Source of the DNA: Deltaproteobacteria bacterium
GTDB lineage: Bacteria > Desulfobacterota > UBA8473
Length of the DNA stretch: 22,992 nucleotides
Assembly: GCA_030623035.1 (NCBI GenBank)
Contig: JAUXFK010000009.1
Span: 1 to 22,992, forward strand
Direction of reading: 5' to 3'
Part shown: positions 16,091-22,992 of the stretch, piece after piece
Layout of the letters: every line of letters begins with the position of its first letter
Position numbering within the stretch: position 1 is the first letter of the stretch
Made by a program: the position numbers and the translations under genes
The notes under the pieces: generated by a model
Told to the model about the DNA's origin: nothing
The model's database searches: none
The model's input: only the letters and a program-made list of their open reading frames with translations

Positions 16091-16141
16091 TCATATCCTC
16101 CCCCTTTACCTTGGAGGAAAACTGCTCGTTTCTAGATGGAC
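16091..16141 (+). repeat. GTCCATCC-family repeat, copy R4 (right part)
   Basis: Matches the right end of the family: CCCTTTACCTTGG, then ACTGCTCGTTTCTAGATGGAC ending at 16141. The left end is missing. Lies in the rplE-rpsN spacer. Confidence 0.65.
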
Positions 16142-16179
16142 ACTAATTAGAAATGTATGTATTTTAATGAAACAATATA

Positions 16180-16719
16180 CTAGCTCTTAAAAGGAACACC
16201 CATTAAACTCAACAATGACCTGGCCTCTTCATCCGTCTTGGCAGTAGTAACAATAGCCACGTTCATCCCTTTTACCCTGTCAATCTTGTCATAATCAATC
16301 TCTGGAAATATAATTTGCTCCTTTATCCCCAAAGAATAATTTCCTCTCCCATCAAAAGACTCCCTGCTCACACCTCTAAAATCTCGAACCCTGGGAAGAG
16401 CGATATTAACCAATCTGTCTAGTAACTCATACATGTTTTCTCTTCTTAAAGTTACCATGCAACCAATGGGCATACCCTTTCTAAGTTTAAACGAAGCAAT
16501 AGACTTTTTGGCCCTGGTAACAATAGGCTTTTGACCGGTTATTAAAGACAATTCAAACGTAGCAGAGTCCAACAACTTTATATTCTGAATGGCATCTCCT
16601 AATCCCATATTTACAACTATTTTTTCAATCCTAGGAACTTCCATTGGATTTTTGTAATTATGCTCTTTCATTAAAGTCGGAATTACTTCTTTAATATAGA
16701 AATCTTTTAACCTTGCCAT
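16180..16719 (-). CDS. rplE: 50S ribosomal protein L5
   Basis: L5, 179 aa from the chosen start (the usual length), binds 5S rRNA and contacts P-site tRNA. MARLKDFYIKEVIPTLMKEH at the N-terminus, KIVVNMGLGDAIQN, GQKPIVTRAKKSIASFKLR and FPEIDYDKIDRVKGMNV are conserved. The ATG at 16719 lies 12 nt after AGGAGG. The TTG at 16731 would abut that site and adds four non-conserved residues. Confidence 0.97.
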   Translation of the reverse strand: MARLKDFYIKEVIPTLMKEHNYKNPMEVPRIEKIVVNMGLGDAIQNIKLLDSATFELSLITGQKPIVTRAKKSIASFKLRKGMPIGCMVTLRRENMYELLDRLVNIALPRVRDFRGVSRESFDGRGNYSLGIKEQIIFPEIDYDKIDRVKGMNVAIVTTAKTDEEARSLLSLMGVPFKS

Positions 16720-16758
16720 CGAAAGCCCCAACCTCCTACTTCATATCCTACAGTTTTC

Positions 16759-17085
16759 TTATTTATCAAGGATTTCTTCGCACTTAATACAGATCCTGAC
16801 CCTCTTTCCTCCATCCAGAATTTTTTTTCTTGTTCGAACTGGAGAGTTACATTTTTTGCATACAAGTGTAACATTAGAAACATGAATACTCCCCTCTATC
16901 TCTATAATTCCACCTCTTCCGGTTTGTGATGCTTTTGTATGTCTCTTGATAAAATTAACCTTTTCAACGATAACTCGATTCTTCTTGGGTAACACTTTCA
17001 AAATCTTACCCATTTTTCCTTTTTCTTTACCGGCAATCACCATTACTGTATCGTCTTTTTTAACATGGAATCTTGTCTGAAGCAT
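16759..17085 (-). CDS. rplX: 50S ribosomal protein L24 with zinc-ribbon tail
   Basis: L24, 108 aa, an assembly initiator with a KOW domain (HVKKDDTVMVIAGKEKGKMG, 7-26). The C-terminal half keeps two CxxC pairs (C76/C79, C99/C102), a zinc-ribbon-like form found in a subset of bacteria. The ATG at 17085 has GAGAGG five nt upstream; the TTG just before it is too close. Repeat R5 starts directly upstream. Confidence 0.97.
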   Translation of the reverse strand: MLQTRFHVKKDDTVMVIAGKEKGKMGKILKVLPKKNRVIVEKVNFIKRHTKASQTGRGGIIEIEGSIHVSNVTLVCKKCNSPVRTRKKILDGGKRVRICIKCEEILDK

Positions 17086-17100
17086 CAAAACCTCTCTAGT

Positions 17101-17277
17101 GTCAATCCAAAAATGGCCATTTTCCCAAATATCTTCGCGTGCCCCGTGGAATGCTTGCCCTGTGTAATTTCGCTTTGCGAACCCCTATGGGAATCCATAG
17201 GGCAGGCATGTTTATCTGGGCGTTTAAATCTTCATCTTCCTTAAACTTGGACAAAATTGCCCATTTCTTAAATGGAC
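17101..17277 (+). repeat. GTCCATCC-family repeat, complete long copy R5
   Basis: 177 bp between GTCAATCCAAAAATGG and CCATTTCTTAAATGGAC. Inside is a perfect 8-bp hairpin CCCTATGG-GAAT-CCATAGGG (17183-17202). Shares the internal segment AATTTCxCTTTxCGAACCC with R2. In the rplN-rplX spacer. Confidence 0.88.
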
Positions 17278-17290
17278 ACTCTCTATATAA

Positions 17291-17659
17291 TCACAGCACC
17301 TCTGGTGCCAATGATATAATCTTTGTAAAATTCTTAGCTCTAAGTTCCCGTGCTACAGGGCCAAAAATTCGGGTCCCTATCGGCTCCCTTTGAGGATTGA
17401 TAAGAACAGCGGAATTATCATCAAATTTTATATAAGACCCGTCTTTTCTTCTTATCTCCTTGGCAGTACGAACAATCACAGCCTTTGATACATCGCCTTT
17501 CTTTACTTTAGAATTGGGGATAGCTTCTTTTACTGAAACGACAATGATATCTCCAATGCTTGCATATTTCCTTCTTGTCCCACCCAAAACTTTTATACAG
17601 CACAACTTTTTCGCCCCAGAATTATCTGCCACATTGAGAATTGTCTGCATCTGAATCAT
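17291..17659 (-). CDS. rplN: 50S ribosomal protein L14
   Basis: L14, 122 aa (exact usual length) from the ATG at 17659, which follows GAGG with good spacing; the GTG at 17668 overlaps the site. MIQMQTILNVADNSGAKK and the C-terminal LAPEVL are family-typical. It forms an intersubunit bridge and is the docking site of RsfS, encoded later in this window. Confidence 0.98.
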   Translation of the reverse strand: MIQMQTILNVADNSGAKKLCCIKVLGGTRRKYASIGDIIVVSVKEAIPNSKVKKGDVSKAVIVRTAKEIRRKDGSYIKFDDNSAVLINPQREPIGTRIFGPVARELRAKNFTKIISLAPEVL

Positions 17660-17701
17660 TATTAGCACCTCACAGAACCGATTCTTTCAATACCTCTTCA
17701 T

Positions 17702-17959
17702 TCACTCTGCCTTCTCCAGCGTTTTACAAACTCTCCATCTCTTTTCCTTACTTAACGGTCGGCTTTCAATTATCAAAACCCGATCACCCACTGAACACTC
17801 ATTTTTTTCGTCATGGGCTTTGTATTTACCCTTTCTTTGAATATACTTTTTGTATATTGGATGTCTTAAGACCTTGTCTACCCGAACGACAACAGTCTTA
17901 TCCATCTTATCACTGACAACGACTCCTACTTGAGTCCTTCTATGGCCTCTCTCTTTCAC
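17702..17959 (-). CDS. rpsQ: 30S ribosomal protein S17
   Basis: S17, 85 aa, OB-fold protein that binds 16S rRNA early in assembly. VGVVVSDKMDKTVVVRVDKV (12-31) and VGDRVLIIESRPLSKEKRW are conserved. GTG start overlapping the rpmC stop as GTGA, AAGGA six nt upstream. Confidence 0.97.
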   Translation of the reverse strand: MKERGHRRTQVGVVVSDKMDKTVVVRVDKVLRHPIYKKYIQRKGKYKAHDEKNECSVGDRVLIIESRPLSKEKRWRVCKTLEKAE

Positions 17960-18162
17960 CTTTTATCCTTCCCTTGCAACTCTCTTTCTTTTAGGACGGT
18001 TTTTGTTCTTGCTATATCCTTTTTCACTTGAGTAATCCTCATGGTATTTTCGAGTTGCCCAACTGCAAGCTGAAACTTCAAGTTAAATAATTCCTCAGAT
18101 AGATCCTTCTCTTTTTGTTCGAGTTCTATAATGCTTAAATCACGAACCTTACTTTCTTTCAT
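17956..18162 (-). CDS. rpmC: 50S ribosomal protein L29
   Basis: L29, 68 aa, two-helix protein at the tunnel exit. KVRDLSIIELEQKEKDLSEE and the LFNLKFQLAVGQLENTMRIT segment identify it. The ATG overlaps the end of rplP by 14 nt, so translation is coupled. Confidence 0.97.
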   Translation of the reverse strand: MKESKVRDLSIIELEQKEKDLSEELFNLKFQLAVGQLENTMRITQVKKDIARTKTVLKERELQGKDKR

Positions 18163-18574
18163 AAAGATATCCCCGGCAGATAAATTTTGTATGTATGGAC
18201 AACTTATGAGCAGCTAACCGAAAAGCCTCTCTTGCGACGTCCTCCCCAACACCTTCCATTTCATAGAGTATTCTACCTGGTTTTACAACGGCCACCCAAT
18301 CTTCAGGGGCACCTTTTCCTTTTCCCATTCTTGTTTCAGCGGGTTTCGCAGTGATTGGTTTGTCGGGGAATATCCTGATCCAAACCTTCCCGCCTCTCTT
18401 TATATGTCGTGTCATTGCTATTCGAGCTGCTTCTATCTGGCGGGTAGTTATCCAACCACACTCCATTGCTTGTAAAGCAAAATCGCCAAATACAACGGTA
18501 GACCCCCTAAACGATGTTCCCCTTCTTCTACCTCTTTGATGTTTTCTAAATTTTATCTTCTTTGGTTGTAACAC
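18149..18574 (-). CDS. rplP: 50S ribosomal protein L16
   Basis: L16, 141 aa, near the peptidyl-transferase centre and A-site tRNA elbow. N-terminal LQPKKIKFRKHQRGRRRG, then FGDFALQAMECGWITTRQIE and KPAETRMGKGKGAPEDWVAV. GTG start at 18574, GGAAAGG upstream; 26 nt after rpsC. Confidence 0.97.
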   Translation of the reverse strand: MLQPKKIKFRKHQRGRRRGTSFRGSTVVFGDFALQAMECGWITTRQIEAARIAMTRHIKRGGKVWIRIFPDKPITAKPAETRMGKGKGAPEDWVAVVKPGRILYEMEGVGEDVAREAFRLAAHKLSIHTKFICRGYLYERK

Positions 18575-18600
18575 AGTACATACCTTTCCGACTAATTAAA

Positions 18601-19254
18601 CTATTTTTTGGTATCTACACTACTCTTTTTCGGAAGGATTTCACCTTTGAAAATCCATACTTTTATACCAATGATTCCATAAGTCGTATGCGCCTCTGCA
18701 AACCCATAGTCTATATCAGCCCTCAAAGTGTGAAGAGAGACCCTGCCCTCTCGATACCATTCTCTCCTCGCCATTTCTGCGCCCCCCAATCTACCAGCAC
18801 AAGAAATCTTAATTCCTTGAGCCCCAAATTTTAAAGCAGATGAAACACTCCTCTTCATCGCTCTTCGGAAAGCAACTCTCTTTTCCAACTGACTTGCCGT
18901 ATTTTCAGCAACTAACTGGGCATCAATCTCTGGCTTTCGGACCTCCTGGATATTTATAAATATCTCTTTTGAAGTTAACTTTTGTAATTCACTCTTTAAT
19001 GCCTCAATCTCAACACCTTTTCTCCCAATTATAATCCCTGGACGCGCAGTGTAGATATTAATCTTAGACTTATTTGCAGCCCTCTCAATCTCAATTTTCG
19101 AAATACCCGCGTGATAGAGTTTACGTTTTAGAAACTTCCGAATCTTTATGTCCTCTTGTAATAAGCTGGAAAATTCCTTTTCAGCAAACCATTTAGAACT
19201 CCACGTTTTGGTTACTCCCAACCTGAAACCAGTTGGGTGGACCTTTTGCCCCAA
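18601..19254 (-). CDS. rpsC: 30S ribosomal protein S3
   Basis: S3, 217 aa, at the mRNA entry pore with helicase activity in S4/S5 company. MGQKVHPTGFRLGVTKTWSS at the N-terminus, the KH motif around PGIIIGRKGVEIEALK, and GAQGIKISCAGRLGGAEMAR. TTG start at 19254 preceded by GGGAGGGAG. Confidence 0.97.
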   Translation of the reverse strand: MGQKVHPTGFRLGVTKTWSSKWFAEKEFSSLLQEDIKIRKFLKRKLYHAGISKIEIERAANKSKINIYTARPGIIIGRKGVEIEALKSELQKLTSKEIFINIQEVRKPEIDAQLVAENTASQLEKRVAFRRAMKRSVSSALKFGAQGIKISCAGRLGGAEMARREWYREGRVSLHTLRADIDYGFAEAHTTYGIIGIKVWIFKGEILPKKSSVDTKK

Positions 19255-19275
19255 AACTCCCTCCCTTCTAAAAGA

Positions 19276-19608
19276 CTACCCTTCTTTTAGTATTACTGTA
19301 ATATGACTGGTTCTTTTCCGAATTCTGCCTACTCTTCCCATGGCCCTGGCTCTAAACCTCTTTAGTGTTGGACCTTCGTTAACATAAATCGTATTAATAA
19401 AAAGTGTATCTATATCAATATTCTGATTCTGAGATGAATTTGCTACAGCAGACTTTAAAAGCTTTTCAATTATCCTGGCAGATGCCTTAGTAGTAACGGA
19501 TAGAATATTCAGTGCATCTTCTACCCTTTTACCACGGATTAAATCGGCTACTAGCCTAGCTTTTCTGGGTGATAATCTAATATAATTAACAGATGTTTTC
19601 GTCTCCAT
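19276..19608 (-). CDS. rplV: 50S ribosomal protein L22
   Basis: L22, 110 aa, lines the nascent-peptide tunnel. VNYIRLSPRKARLVADLIRG (8-27) and the C-terminal RFRARAMGRVGRIRKRTSHI loop are conserved. ATG with AAGGA about 11 nt upstream; 19 nt after rpsS. Confidence 0.97.
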   Translation of the reverse strand: METKTSVNYIRLSPRKARLVADLIRGKRVEDALNILSVTTKASARIIEKLLKSAVANSSQNQNIDIDTLFINTIYVNEGPTLKRFRARAMGRVGRIRKRTSHITVILKEG

Positions 19609-19627
19609 AATCCATTACATCCTTTTT

Positions 19628-19924
19628 TTATCTTTTCTTACCTTCTATCCTGGTTTTTTTACCCCCCCCGGCATGGGAATAGAATGTCCTTGTTGGTGAA
19701 AATTCTCCCAGTTTATGCCCTACCATATTCTCTGTAATAAAGATAGGAATGAATTTTTTACCATTATGGACAGCAATGGTGTGGCCAATCAGTTCAGGCA
19801 CAATCATCGACCTTCGTGACCAAGTCTTTATGATCCTTTTACTGGTTGTATCTTCACTGGCTCTCCTCACCTTCTTTAAAAGGCTTTCTTCTATAAAAGG
19901 TCCTTTTTTTATTGATCTTCCCAC
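19628..19924 (-). CDS. rpsS: 30S ribosomal protein S19
   Basis: S19, 98 aa, in the head of the small subunit. MGRSIKKGPFIEESLLKKVR, TIAVHNGKKFIPIFITENMV and GHKLGEFSPTRTF are typical. GTG start at 19924, AGGAG six nt upstream. Confidence 0.97.
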   Translation of the reverse strand: MGRSIKKGPFIEESLLKKVRRASEDTTSKRIIKTWSRRSMIVPELIGHTIAVHNGKKFIPIFITENMVGHKLGEFSPTRTFYSHAGGGKKTRIEGKKR

Positions 19925-19968
19925 ATCAATCTCCTATGTATTTGTAATATTCATGGGACTCGGTTGGT

Positions 19969-20031
19969 GTCCATCCGGAAATGACCCTTATGTCCAATTT
20001 CTGCGCCCGCCCTGGGAATGCTTAGTGCATA
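19969..20031 (+). repeat. GTCCATCC-family repeat, copy R6 (left part)
   Basis: Starts GTCCATCCGGAAATGACC and continues through TCTGCGCCCGCCCTGGGAATGCTTAG before resemblance fades. The right end is missing. Located in the rplB-rpsS spacer. Confidence 0.75.
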
Positions 20032-20044
20032 ATTTTTGACCCAT

Positions 20045-20875
20045 CTAGGCTCTTCCTTTCCTCCTTGAGAGTATATACTTGTCACTGCTTTTATTCTTCC
20101 TTGTTTTATACCCTTTCGTGGGAACTCCCCAAGGCGTTACTGGGTGCCTACCTCCGGAGGACTTCCCCTCACCCCCACCTAGTGGGTGATCAACTGGATT
20201 CATAGCAACTCCCCGAACCTTAGGCCTTCTTCCCATCCACCGTTTTCTGCCAGCCTTGCCTATGGAGAAATTCTCATAATCTATATTTCCGATTTGACCA
20301 ATGGTAGCAAAACACTCCTTCAATATTAGACGAACTTCATTAGAAGGCAGCTTTATCTGGGCATATTTCCCTTCCTTTGCTACGAGCTGGCCAAAGGTTC
20401 CCGCACTTCTAATGATCTGAGCTCCCTTCCCAGGCTTTAATTCAACATTGTGTATAAAAGTACCAAGAGGGATACTCCTTAAAGGCAATGTATTTCCCGG
20501 TTTAATATCGGCATCTTCCCCAGAAATAACAGTGTCTCCCACTTGAAGTTTTAAAGGAGCGATTATATATCTCTTTTCACCATCAGCATAATTTAAAAGA
20601 GCGATATTCGCCGAACGGTTCGGATCATATTCGATTGAAGCCACTTTTGCAGGGATATTAATCTTATCCCTCCTAAAATCAATTACCCGATACCTTCTTT
20701 TGTGCCTTCCGCCAATATGCCTGGAAGTAATTCTACCATAACAATTCCTTCCGCCCGTCCTGGGAAGCGGCTTTAAAAGAGACTTCTCTGGTTTGACACG
20801 GGTTATTTCCTCAAAGGTTAATACGCTTTGGAATCTCCTTCCTGGTGATGTTGGTTTAAATTTTTTTATACCCAC
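20045..20875 (-). CDS. rplB: 50S ribosomal protein L2
   Basis: L2, 276 aa, needed for subunit association and peptidyl transfer. N-terminal KKFKPTSPGRRFQSVLTFEE, GRNCYGRITSRHIGGRHKRR, and the C-terminal PVDHPLGGGEGKSSGGRHPV containing the conserved His. GTG start at 20875 with GGAG six nt upstream, 41 nt after rplW. Confidence 0.98.
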   Translation of the reverse strand: MGIKKFKPTSPGRRFQSVLTFEEITRVKPEKSLLKPLPRTGGRNCYGRITSRHIGGRHKRRYRVIDFRRDKINIPAKVASIEYDPNRSANIALLNYADGEKRYIIAPLKLQVGDTVISGEDADIKPGNTLPLRSIPLGTFIHNVELKPGKGAQIIRSAGTFGQLVAKEGKYAQIKLPSNEVRLILKECFATIGQIGNIDYENFSIGKAGRKRWMGRRPKVRGVAMNPVDHPLGGGEGKSSGGRHPVTPWGVPTKGYKTRKNKSSDKYILSRRKGRA

Positions 20876-20916
20876 TTAAAACTCCATTTTAATTCATATG
20901 ATACAAGCTATAAGGC

Positions 20917-21207
20917 CTAAACTCCATCGAAGTATTCTATATGATCTCCTGACTTCAAAGTCACAATAGCCTTCTTCCAATCCTTTCTTCTACCAAAACT
21001 CTTTCCCAACCTCTTGTGCTTACCTTTGATATTTACAGTATTAACGTTCAATACCTTTACCTTAAAAAGTTTCTCAACTGCTTTTTTGATTTCAATTTTA
21101 TTGGCATCCCTACTTACCTCAAAGGTTAGTTGATTGCAATCCCCTTTTTGAATATCACTCTTTTCAGTAATCAGAGGCCTTCTTATAACTTTATGTATAT
21201 CATTCAT
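20917..21207 (-). CDS. rplW: 50S ribosomal protein L23
   Basis: L23, 96 aa, at the tunnel exit, docking site for SRP and trigger factor. VIRRPLITEKS (7-17) and GKHKRLGKSFGRRKDWKKAI are conserved. The ATG overlaps the rplD stop as ATGA; no strong ribosome-binding site, so it probably depends on coupling. Confidence 0.97.
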   Translation of the reverse strand: MNDIHKVIRRPLITEKSDIQKGDCNQLTFEVSRDANKIEIKKAVEKLFKVKVLNVNTVNIKGKHKRLGKSFGRRKDWKKAIVTLKSGDHIEYFDGV

Positions 21208-21824
21208 GACAATAATCTCGCTTCTATCTTCTCCAAAGAGGGCTTAACAAGGATCAGGTTTTCATGTCGCAGGATATCATAGACATTTAGACCTTCAGGA
21301 GGTAAGATTTTTGTATACTTGACATTTCTTGACGATCTTTCGAGGGTATCATTCCCCTCATCAACGATCAAGACATTTTCAACGCCAAAGTTCTGCATAA
21401 TAAACTTAAAAGCCTTTGTCCGAATCTCTTCTAAATGAAAATTATCTAAAACGATTATCTTTCCTTCCTTTAACTTCAACGTCAAAACAGACTTTAAAGC
21501 TTCTCGTTTCACCTTTTTAGGAAGAGAGTAGGAATAATCCCTGGGAGTAGGTCCGAACACAGTACCACCTCCAACCCAAAGCGGAGACCTTCGCGAACCG
21601 GCTCGGGCTCTGCCCGTACCTTTTTGACGCCAGGGTTTAACACCTCCTCCTCGAACTAAGGCTCTGTTTTTAGTAGAAGCCGTGCCTCTTCTCTTGTTTT
21701 TTTGCTGCATAATTATTACATCAGAGATTAAGTGCGGTTTTACTTCAACGTCAAATATCTCATCCTTGAGATATATCTCAGAAACCTTTTTCTTTTCTGT
21801 ATCATAAACGTCCGTTACTGGCAT
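21204..21824 (-). CDS. rplD: 50S ribosomal protein L4
   Basis: L4, 206 aa from the ATG at 21824, which follows AGGAG with 7-nt spacing; the ATG at 21845 has no such site. The tunnel-lining loop with KNRALVRGGGVKPWRQKGTG and RAGSRRSPLWVGGGTVFGP is intact. In E. coli L4 autoregulates the S10 operon; the leader for that is not in view. Confidence 0.97.
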   Translation of the reverse strand: MPVTDVYDTEKKKVSEIYLKDEIFDVEVKPHLISDVIIMQQKNKRRGTASTKNRALVRGGGVKPWRQKGTGRARAGSRRSPLWVGGGTVFGPTPRDYSYSLPKKVKREALKSVLTLKLKEGKIIVLDNFHLEEIRTKAFKFIMQNFGVENVLIVDEGNDTLERSSRNVKYTKILPPEGLNVYDILRHENLILVKPSLEKIEARLLS

Positions 21825-21855
21825 ATTAAGACTCCTAATTAACATTGAGCCAATG

Positions 21856-22494
21856 TCAATTATTTCTCTTCTTTACACTACTTTTTATCGTAATTATCCC
21901 ATTTTGAGAGCCAGGAACTGCACCCTTCAGCAGTATAATGTTCTTATCGGGTTTCACTTCTACAACTTGGATATTCTGTACTGTTACCCTCTTACCACCC
22001 AAGCGACCAGGCATTTTTCTTCCTTTAAAAACCCGTGAGGGGGTTGCACTCGCTCCAATAGAACCCGGCGACTTATGAAACATCGAACCATGACCGCCAG
22101 GACCTCCTCTGAAACCCCATCTTTTAACTACTCCTGCAAACCCCTTACCCTTGCTTACTCCGGTAACATCTACGAAATCCCCGGCATTGAACATATCAAT
22201 TGTGATGCTGTCTCCTTCTTGATAATCCTCTATATTATCAACTCCAAACTCCTTTAGATAAGCACATGGAGTCGCATTATGTTTTTTGAAATGACCTTTC
22301 AGCGGTTTGTTGAGCCTTTTCACCTTTTTTTCAGAATATCCCAGTTGCAAAACATTGTATCCGTCATTATCCAAAGTCTTCTTTTGGACAACAATACAGG
22401 GGCCTGCTTCTATTACTGTTACTGGCAATACATTTCCATCATCTGAAAAGACCTGCGTCATCCCCAATTTTCGACCTATTATCCCTTTAACCAT
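21856..22494 (-). CDS. rplC: 50S ribosomal protein L3
   Basis: L3, 212 aa, close to the peptidyl-transferase centre. MVKGIIGRKLGMTQVFSDDG at the N-terminus, and the central loop GGHGSMFHKSPGSIGASATP and KGRKMPGRLGGKRVT. ATG with CAGGAG nine nt upstream. Confidence 0.97.
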   Translation of the reverse strand: MVKGIIGRKLGMTQVFSDDGNVLPVTVIEAGPCIVVQKKTLDNDGYNVLQLGYSEKKVKRLNKPLKGHFKKHNATPCAYLKEFGVDNIEDYQEGDSITIDMFNAGDFVDVTGVSKGKGFAGVVKRWGFRGGPGGHGSMFHKSPGSIGASATPSRVFKGRKMPGRLGGKRVTVQNIQVVEVKPDKNIILLKGAVPGSQNGIITIKSSVKKRNN

Positions 22495-22512
22495 GAATAT
22501 ATTCTCCTGCCA

Positions 22513-22821
22513 TTACAGTTTAATTTCCACATCAACCCCTGCAGCAAGATCCAGTCTCATCAATGCATCAATTGTCTGCTGTGTCGGCTCAAGTATATCT
22601 AAAAGCCTCTTATGAGTTCTTATCTCAAATTGCTCTCTCGACTTCTTATCTACATGAGGAGAACGTAATACGCAATACTTATTGATCGTAGTGGGAAGAG
22701 GTATGGGGCCTGCGACCTTTGCCCCGGTTCTTTTAGCAGTATCAACAATCTCTTCAGCGGATTGATCTAACAATCTGTGATCATACGCTTTTAGTCGAAT
22801 CCTTATCTTTTGCTCATTCAT
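22513..22821 (-). CDS. rpsJ: 30S ribosomal protein S10
   Basis: S10, 102 aa, in the small-subunit head and also NusE in antitermination. KIRIRLKAYDHRLLDQSAEE and GPIPLPTTINKYCVLRSPHV are typical. ATG with AGGGA seven nt upstream; 36 nt after tuf, so the S10 genes are probably read from a tuf-side promoter outside the window. Confidence 0.97.
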   Translation of the reverse strand: MNEQKIRIRLKAYDHRLLDQSAEEIVDTAKRTGAKVAGPIPLPTTINKYCVLRSPHVDKKSREQFEIRTHKRLLDILEPTQQTIDALMRLDLAAGVDVEIKL

Positions 22822-22857
22822 AGCTTAATCCCTGTCTATCCTACTTTATAACATCCT

Positions 22858-22992
22858 CTATTCAATAATTTCACTTATAACGCCGGCGCCGACAGTCTTT
22901 CCACCTTCTCGAATCGCAAACCTTAACTCCTTCTCCATGGCTATAGGAGTTATCAAATCCGCAGTAAATGATACATTGTCTCCAGGCATTAC
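22858..22992 (-). CDS. tuf: Elongation factor Tu, C-terminal end (partial)
   Basis: The last 44 codons of EF-Tu plus TAG, running off the right edge. The translation starts VMPGDNVSFTADLITPIAME and ends GKTVGAGVISEIIE, the classical EF-Tu domain 3 terminus. Position before rpsJ matches the str-S10 arrangement of many bacteria. Confidence 0.97.
   Translation of the reverse strand, partial: VMPGDNVSFTADLITPIAMEKELRFAIREGGKTVGAGVISEIIE

Noticed and set aside
7972..20031. CRISPR array
   Set aside because: Repeats are long, palindromic at the ends, kilobases apart and truncated variously; no regular short spacing and no cas genes.

Overview
The window looks like a chromosomal segment of an AT-rich anaerobic bacterium. 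A heterodisulfide-reductase HdrA-type flavoprotein, apparently a selenoprotein, sits next to a classical bacterial S10-spc-alpha ribosomal protein cluster. Selenocysteine-containing HdrA fused to an MvhD/FlpD domain would fit a Desulfobacterota-like or related strictly anaerobic lineage. This placement is an inference from gene content and was not tested by phylogeny.

Layout. (1) Positions 2-1921, plus strand: the C-terminal 639 codons of HdrA-MvhD, with an in-frame TGA at 110-112 followed by a hairpin whose loop is GGTC, a likely SECIS. (2) Positions 1928-5884, minus strand: a compact housekeeping operon in the order rsfS, comF, long-chain polyprenyl diphosphate synthase, aspS. It has a good sigma70-like promoter (6047-6075) and converges on hdrA with a 6-bp gap. 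(3) Positions 5885-6497: a gene-free junction carrying that promoter, the terminator of the ribosomal cluster (6111-6141) and an imperfect inverted-repeat element. (4) Positions 6498-22992, minus strand, transcribed right to left: tuf (partial), rpsJ, rplC, rplD, rplW, rplB, rpsS, rplV, rpsC, rplP, rpmC, rpsQ, rplN, rplX, rplE, rpsN, rpsH, rplF, rplR, rpsE, rpmD, rplO, secY, adk, infA, rpmJ, rpsM, rpsK, rpsD, rpoA, rplQ. The order is canonical, except that map is absent between adk and infA.

The most unusual architecture is in the spacers of the ribosomal cluster. Genes are otherwise packed with 4-nt overlaps or short spacers, yet nearly every spacer longer than 100 nt holds a dispersed repeat. 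One family (six copies, about 139-177 bp when complete, 16-bp terminal inverted repeats starting GTCCATCC) occupies six spacers, always in the same orientation relative to transcription. A second family (about 180 bp shared, about 90% identical by eye) occurs as inverted copies flanking the rpsE-rplR-rplF-rpsH block. A third short motif (TATCCTGAG followed by ACGAAGGA) is in two spacers. Ribosome-binding sites lie just outside the repeats, so the elements tile the operon without breaking a gene.

The genes serve translation (ribosomal proteins, IF-1, EF-Tu, AspRS, the ribosome silencing factor RsfS), transcription (RNA polymerase alpha), secretion (SecY), nucleotide balance (Adk) and quinone side-chain synthesis (polyprenyl synthase). 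The HdrA fragment belongs to anaerobic electron bifurcation or confurcation. Twelve of 34 genes with a visible start appear to use GTG or TTG.
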